A stretch of DNA of 64,000 nt from Ceratorhiza oryzae-sativae (lineage: Eukaryota; Basidiomycota; Agaricomycetes; Cantharellales; Ceratobasidiaceae). The notes below the pieces were generated by a model. The model was not told where the DNA came from, made no database searches, and was given only the letters and a program-made list of their open reading frames with translations. The stretch is taken from NCBI GenBank assembly GCA_030998015.1, contig JARWMV010000235.1, forward strand, positions 868,001 through 932,000, written 5' to 3'. The first letter of the stretch is position 1. The number at the start of each line of letters is the position of its first letter. This document shows positions 59,089-64,000 of the stretch, piece after piece. Both the position numbers and the translations under genes were made by a program.

Positions 59089-62000
59089 ATGAGCTCGACA
59101 CTAGTTGAAGGTATCCTAGACAAGGTGAATGCCATATGGAAGGCATGTCGAGGTGTCGAAGTCCATCAGGTATGTGGCAGTCCCGAATGTGGAATAGGCT
59201 GGACGAATGTAGCTTCTCACAATCACCGCTTACATAGCACCGGCGCCGACGAATTCACGTCTGTGCTCGTGATATGTTTGATGCTGTACAGGATATGGAA
59301 GGCGAGCCAGGGCTAGAATTGGCAATTTCAGACATTGATAGGTAATACAGCACTGTTCCATGGCTTGTGTGGCTAAAGCGCGCTCTTTTAGCACTCTGGG
59401 CCGTATTTTAGAGAGCCTCAATCAGTGGGACTTTCCAGATATCCAAAAAGCTCTTGATGATGAAGAAGAGCTCCTGTCCCGCATTCACGATGAGCTGAGG
59501 GTACTCGATGAATGCAGCAGGCTTCACGCAGTAAGTCGAGGGTACCTGGGTATGCTATAGTTTTCTAAGATTTATTTCTCACTCGGCTAGTTGGGACTCG
59601 AGAAGCAATGGGAATCGGCGTACGAAATGGCCAAGGCACGAGATGAGGCCGAGCTGGAGGACAAACTGTTGAGAATTGCAGAAGAAATTTCCGAGCCAGA
59701 GATGGGAAACCTCCACTCTAAGCCTCGGAACCCGGATGACATGGAGCTAATACCATCCACTGCCATGGAGCGTCTAGTAGACGAGGGTGTAAGTACGCCG
59801 AAACAATCAAAATCGCGTGTTGACTTTTTCGTGAGGCTAGTTCAGACGCTCAGATAATCATCGAGCAGCCAACGGAGAAATGGATACCCAAGTTGCTGTT
59901 CCCGACATCAAGACTCTGTCTGAAACATACAATGCCTCTGTGGATGCAGTCGCTATCTACGAACCACTTCCACTGATTCCAAGTGAACTCGTGCCCGTTA
60001 TTTCGTCTACCACAGACGACACAGCGACGCTGAACGGAACCTCCGCCAACCACGACAATCGATTGACGCAGCGGCTCTCCCATCTTCCCTATGTAACAAT
60101 ATCCGACATTAAAAAGGTCGAAAACACTCGATATTTGCACAATGTGCGTGATTTGGCACTCCAAGTAAAGCTCTACGGTGGCAGGCCAATGCGCCGAAAC
60201 GGTTCGATTATGACGTACCTGGGCAAGCTTGGAGACACAGGACAGTGTAATCGCCATGTGCCTTCGCCCTCGACGTCCATCGGTTCCAATCACGTTGCTG
60301 TCCAATTATGTCAAGTACATCCAGGTGATGCGCTATTGAGTAGTATGATGCAACGCGTAAGTAAGCTAGCCATTGTTTAGCATACGACTCACCTTCTGCA
60401 AAGCGACTACTTCAGGAGGCTTGCACGTGGTCCTGTTTAGTCCATGAAAATATTGTGCCGTTTTTGGGAATATGTCGATACCTCCAGCTTGGGAAAACGC
60501 ACACCGTTGCCCTGGTGTCCTGTTGGCAAGCCCGAACACTTTCGGACTACCTCAGTGGAACACCCGACCTTAAAGTGGACCATGTAGAATTGGTAAGAAG
60601 ATCCAGCACGCCAATTTTCGAACGGATGTCAGAACCCGGTGTTCTAGGCGATCAATGCGGCCCAAGGCCTGCACTATCTTCATTCCAACGGCCTTCACCA
60701 CGGTGGACTATATGCGGTAAGAGCCAACACTATTGAGCTAGGATAACAAAGTTTATACACAGTGTAGGACTCTATCTTCGTCAACGAGAGCGGGAGCGCA
60801 CAGATCGGAAATTTCTCATTGTGTTCAAAATTTGAGCTCAACCCGCCATTGAACCTTATTGTGCGTTTAATGGGGCGAGATATAATAAGGTACATGGCCC
60901 CAGAGGTAAGGAAGCCATCTCCATAGTTATGCTTAGGCGCAAATTTATGATTGCAGTATATAAGAGGCCTGGTGCGTTCGCCAGAAATGATGTTAAATGC
61001 GGATATCTGGTCACTTGCCATGGTTATACTACAGGTAAAAAGCACCTTCTCTCTTAAGCAGACGATTCTGATACTTAATTGACAGATTTTTACTCACAAA
61101 GTACCGTACGAAAATCTCCCTGTGCATCACGGACTAGTCGCGTATATAATACAGGGAGCAACTCCTGCTCACCCTTCCACGACGCTGACTGAAGGGGCGG
61201 ACGGTGAGGAATCGCCACCTCCACCGAAACGAAGAAGAATGTCTGGATTTTCTGAGCCAGAGTCAAAGAATGACTCGGGGGAAACGCCCAATCTGCTACT
61301 CGGGCACCAGAATCACAAAGTTGTGAGCCGTGGGCTAACTGGCGAAATGTGGTCGCTGTTGCAGTGGTGTTGGGAATATGATCCCCGGGCCCGACCGACC
61401 ATTGATATGATCGTCCAACGATTGAAGGAGCTGGCTGCAATTTCATCCGTCGGTATCAAGAATATAACGGCGTATGTCCGACAGAAGACCGTGTATCCAA
61501 TTGCCGTTGGTGGACAGTGCGATGTGAGTCTCCGTTCGCGCTCACTCACTCCATAACCCATACCCCGAATAGATATACCTTGGGGAATTCGTCGCCCATC
61601 CATTCGAGAGAGTAGCTATGAAGCGACCAAGAATTTTTGGTAATTGCAATTCAGAACCGGCGCGAAAGGTAATCACTTTAATTCCAGTCTCTCAACCCCC
61701 ATGACGAGGCGTTACACAGGAGCTCATCCGCGAAGTCCGACTTTGGAGCAAGCTCAGTCATCCTAATATATTGGAATTCTATGGCCTCTACGATGCAGGC
61801 GCCACGTTCGTCTACATGATTTCCAAATGGATGGCCCATGGGAGTGCTCCAGACTATCTTCAGAAGCACCCTGATGCGAACCGACGCCACATAGTAAGCA
61901 ACATGGCACATCTTGGCTTCACGTCGATCTAATGGGTTTGAGCTGTGCAGGTCAATGGCGCACTAAGTGGTCTCCGCTATTGCACGATCTGGGTATCTTG

Positions 62001-62612
62001 CACGGGGATTTGAAAGGGGTGAGCTGACACGCGATACTCTAATATCAAGGCATCTATTAATTGTTTAGACTAATATACTCATCAAAGACGACCTTACAGC
62101 CTGTCTTTCTGACTTGGGGCTAGCTCGGTCTATTAGTGAGGTCACCACAACGAGCCTTCGAGGGAACGGTAGCATACGCTATATGAGCCCGGAAATCCTT
62201 TTAACTGGCGACTCTCAAAGCGTGCCAGTGAAAACATTGGAAAGTGATGTATTCGCTTTTGGTCTCGTCATCCGGGAGGTACGCGAATGTATTAGGCATT
62301 CATATGCCGTGAGGCTGACAACGGGACGCATATACCCAGGTTTTAGGCAACGAGTTGCCATACGCTAACATTAGCAACATAGCACATCTGATTCGTATCA
62401 TCATTGGTGGCTCCCCACTGCATCGTCCAGATAATCCTATCGCACAGCGATGGCTTTGCGATAACATGTGGCGGGTAGTTCAAAACGCCACACACATTAA
62501 CCCAAAGCTACGGCCCACGGCGACTGAGCTCGAAAGCCAAATCAACCGCATTCCTATGAACACTTCCTTCATATCTTGCCATATACCTATGGAAGTCGAC
62601 AGTATATCTTAG
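59089..62612 (+). CDS. Tandem pseudokinase-kinase protein (TKL/RLK-like) with one frameshift
   Basis: Exons 59089-59169, 59238-59341, 59392-59530, 59591-59786, 59854-60356, 60404-60592, 60648-60716, 60768-60905, 60957-61034, 61086-61523, 61573-61668, 61720-61893, 61951-62018, 62069-62278 and 62340-62612. The N-terminal third is helical (RIHDELRVLDECSRLHALG). Kinase-like domain 1 lacks the key residues: the beta-3 Lys is Gln (HVAVQLC), the catalytic loop reads GLHHGGLYADSIFV, and DFG is GNF. It still has MAPE. Domain 2 has all of them: VAMK, an alpha-C Glu in LIREVRLW, HGDLKGTNILI, SDLGLA and MSPEI. So domain 1 is a pseudokinase and domain 2 is catalytically competent. One base is missing at about 61981 between GLRY and LHDLGILHGDLK; exon 61951-62018 is 68 bases where 69 would hold phase. 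Either a recent mutation or an assembly error. Substrates are unknown. Confidence 0.82.
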
Positions 62613-62940
62613 CTTTGAGATCATCTTCAATCTGATACCTTATTCGCTACCCTTTGTGTATGAACAAACTCGGTATTGGCCGTTATGCATCGTCACCCTC
62701 AATACTTTCCTTGGAGACACGCCTATTTTTTTTTCGAACCTACATCGCTTTGTCTGGAGCTGTGGATGTATCTTTTGTTTCAATAGTTCAACGCGGCGAG
62801 CTCAGATGACTCGCAAGTCTATATGTTGGAACTCCGTTCATGCATAAAAATGAAGCAAAAAAAAAAAAAAAAAAACGGAGTGCGCGAAACAACTTAGGAG
62901 CCCCTGCACACATGCCTAGCCCGGTTTTGAACAATTGTTT
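62613..62940. other. Intergenic spacer with convergent gene ends
   Basis: The kinase gene ends at 62612 and the protease gene ends at 62941 on the other strand, so this spacer holds both 3' ends. It includes an uninterrupted run of 18 A at 62858-62875. Confidence 0.5.
62858..62875 (+). repeat. Poly(A) homopolymer, 18 bases
   Basis: An uninterrupted A run between two convergent gene ends. No retrotransposon-like sequence is recognisable immediately before it, so it may be a simple mononucleotide repeat or the tail of an unrecognised retro-insert. Confidence 0.6.
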
Positions 62941-64000
62941 TTAGGTAAGTTGTGCGAACCCAACCTGGGAGTTATCCGCATCAAACACGGTGTACACGTT
63001 CTTCATAAACGCATCGCCAACAATCCACGCATTCTGTGGTACACCACCAGCGGCCATAATCGAGCCAACACAAGTAGTCTTCGAATTGTCAGTCGTACCA
63101 ACTAGAAGAATAAATATGCAATTAGCCTCGATTGTATACGTGATTTAATGAACTTACTATTTAAAGAGTCACTGGACATAGCGAACGAGGCACCGCCAAA
63201 GTTGAAAGCAACGCTGGGCGGGTTGGCACAGTCAAAGGTATAGAATCCATCGCCCCCGCAAGCTTGCGAATCACATTTCTTGCCACCAGCCGCTCGCCAA
63301 AACTTGTCCACGCTGTCGTTGGGCCCAACAATGAGGGTGGTACCGGAGTCGATGATCATACCACCGCTGTAACCCTCCGAGCCGCCAACAGTAGCAGAGC
63401 CAGTGGTAAGCCAATAGGTCTTGCTAGTCAGCGGGGAAAATGCAATGTCCCCAGTAAAGAGGTTGGAGTTGGTGCCACCGAAGAAAAGCTCGGCTCCGGT
63501 AGAGGCGAGTTTGAAGGCGAATATGTTTGACTGAACCGCACCACTGGATTCAAGGTTCTCAGGAAATGTTGGCTGGCCGATATCTGAGATTGACGAGAAG
63601 GCGAGGCCCATCAAGCCGTCGCTTGGATCTTGCGCGAAGCTATCGGACTCAGCAGTGACCGCCGAAAAATATTGCCTATACAGGAGTCAGAAATTCAAAG
63701 CTATCATAGATATGGCAACGTATTAGCTTACTGTTGGGAAGTCAAACCTGCAACAGTGACGGTATCGGAGTAAATTGGCCCGGAAGAGGTGCTTCCGTCT
63801 CCATAGGAGATGCTGAAATTACCACTCTGTGGTGTGACGGTCGAGGACTGGTTCACGTCGAACGTCTTGTGGCCTTTACACCCTCCAGTGGTGCATTCTG
63901 AGTTTGGAACCCAGAGATCAGCAGAGCCGCTGAAAAACATTAATAGGTTATAAGATACAACGAAGGATGTGACTTACGTATCGAAGTCGACCAAAAATGA
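62941..64000 (-). CDS. Pepsin-family (A1) aspartic protease, N-terminus beyond right edge
   Basis: Exons 63978-64000 (runs off the edge), 63732-63929, 63158-63675 and 62941-63101 are in phase. The first catalytic motif is VDFDTGSADLWVP, with the intron inside the Thr codon between Asp and Gly-Ser. The flap region ISYGDGSTSSGPIYSD follows, then QDPSDGLMGLAFSSIS. The second motif is GGMIIDSGTTLIVG. Cysteine pairs CDSQACGG and FDCANPP are present, and the protein ends AWIVGDAFMKNVYTVFD and VGFAQL. This is close to secreted polyporopepsin-like proteases of basidiomycetes. Signal peptide and propeptide would lie beyond 64000. Both catalytic Asp residues are intact, so an active extracellular protease is likely. 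Confidence 0.93.

Noticed and set aside
1..64000. CRISPR arrays, bacterial operons or ribosome-binding sites.
   Set aside because: No spaced direct repeats were seen, and the gene structure is plainly eukaryotic with many introns.

Overview
This window looks like nuclear DNA of a filamentous basidiomycete (Agaricomycetes). The gene content and style, with many short introns of about 40-70 bases and LRR/F-box, mechanosensitive-channel and tandem-kinase genes, suggest a Rhizoctonia/Ceratobasidiaceae genome. That placement is inference. The evidence for a fungus is direct: Zn2Cys6 clusters, a PHO85-type cyclin, a NoxR homologue, an intron-containing tRNA-Ser and GT-AG introns throughout. Exon models were built by hand from reading frame, splice sites and phase; models whose phases close exactly are stated as such.

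Layout. 1-1382 (minus): 5' part of a transcription-factor gene whose N-terminal 252 residues carry three tandem Zn2Cys6 clusters, the most unusual protein here. 1595-11268: two MscS/EF-hand channel genes in tandem, the first intact and the second frameshifted, separated by 3.4 kb without genes. 12475-13955: broken F-box-like gene. 14197-19507: CFD1 Fe-S scaffold ATPase, a TPX2-type spindle protein and tRNA-Ser(UGA). 19584-26416: MSH5, fragmented into 32 tiny exons and missed by any simple ORF search; then a GST and a GNAT acetyltransferase. 26417-39616: about 13 kb that is nearly empty except for one PCL-type cyclin at 31864-32740. 39617-49909: AAA-like mitochondrial ATPase, Nab2-type and second CCCH RNA-binding proteins facing each other, and an allantoate-permease-family transporter. 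50640-51360: 3' remnant of a LINE retrotransposon. 51662-62612: GNO1/PINX1 G-patch protein, NoxR (p67phox-like), Pfs2/WDR33 and a pseudokinase-kinase tandem protein. 62941-64000: aspartic protease cut by the right edge.

Themes. RNA 3'-end and poly(A) biology is well represented (Pfs2, Nab2, a second CCCH protein, GNO1). Meiosis and spindle functions appear as MSH5 and TPX2. NoxR implies a NADPH-oxidase complex encoded elsewhere. Micro-exons of 7-19 bases recur in several unrelated genes, and three GC-AG introns share the donor context AG|GCATGY.
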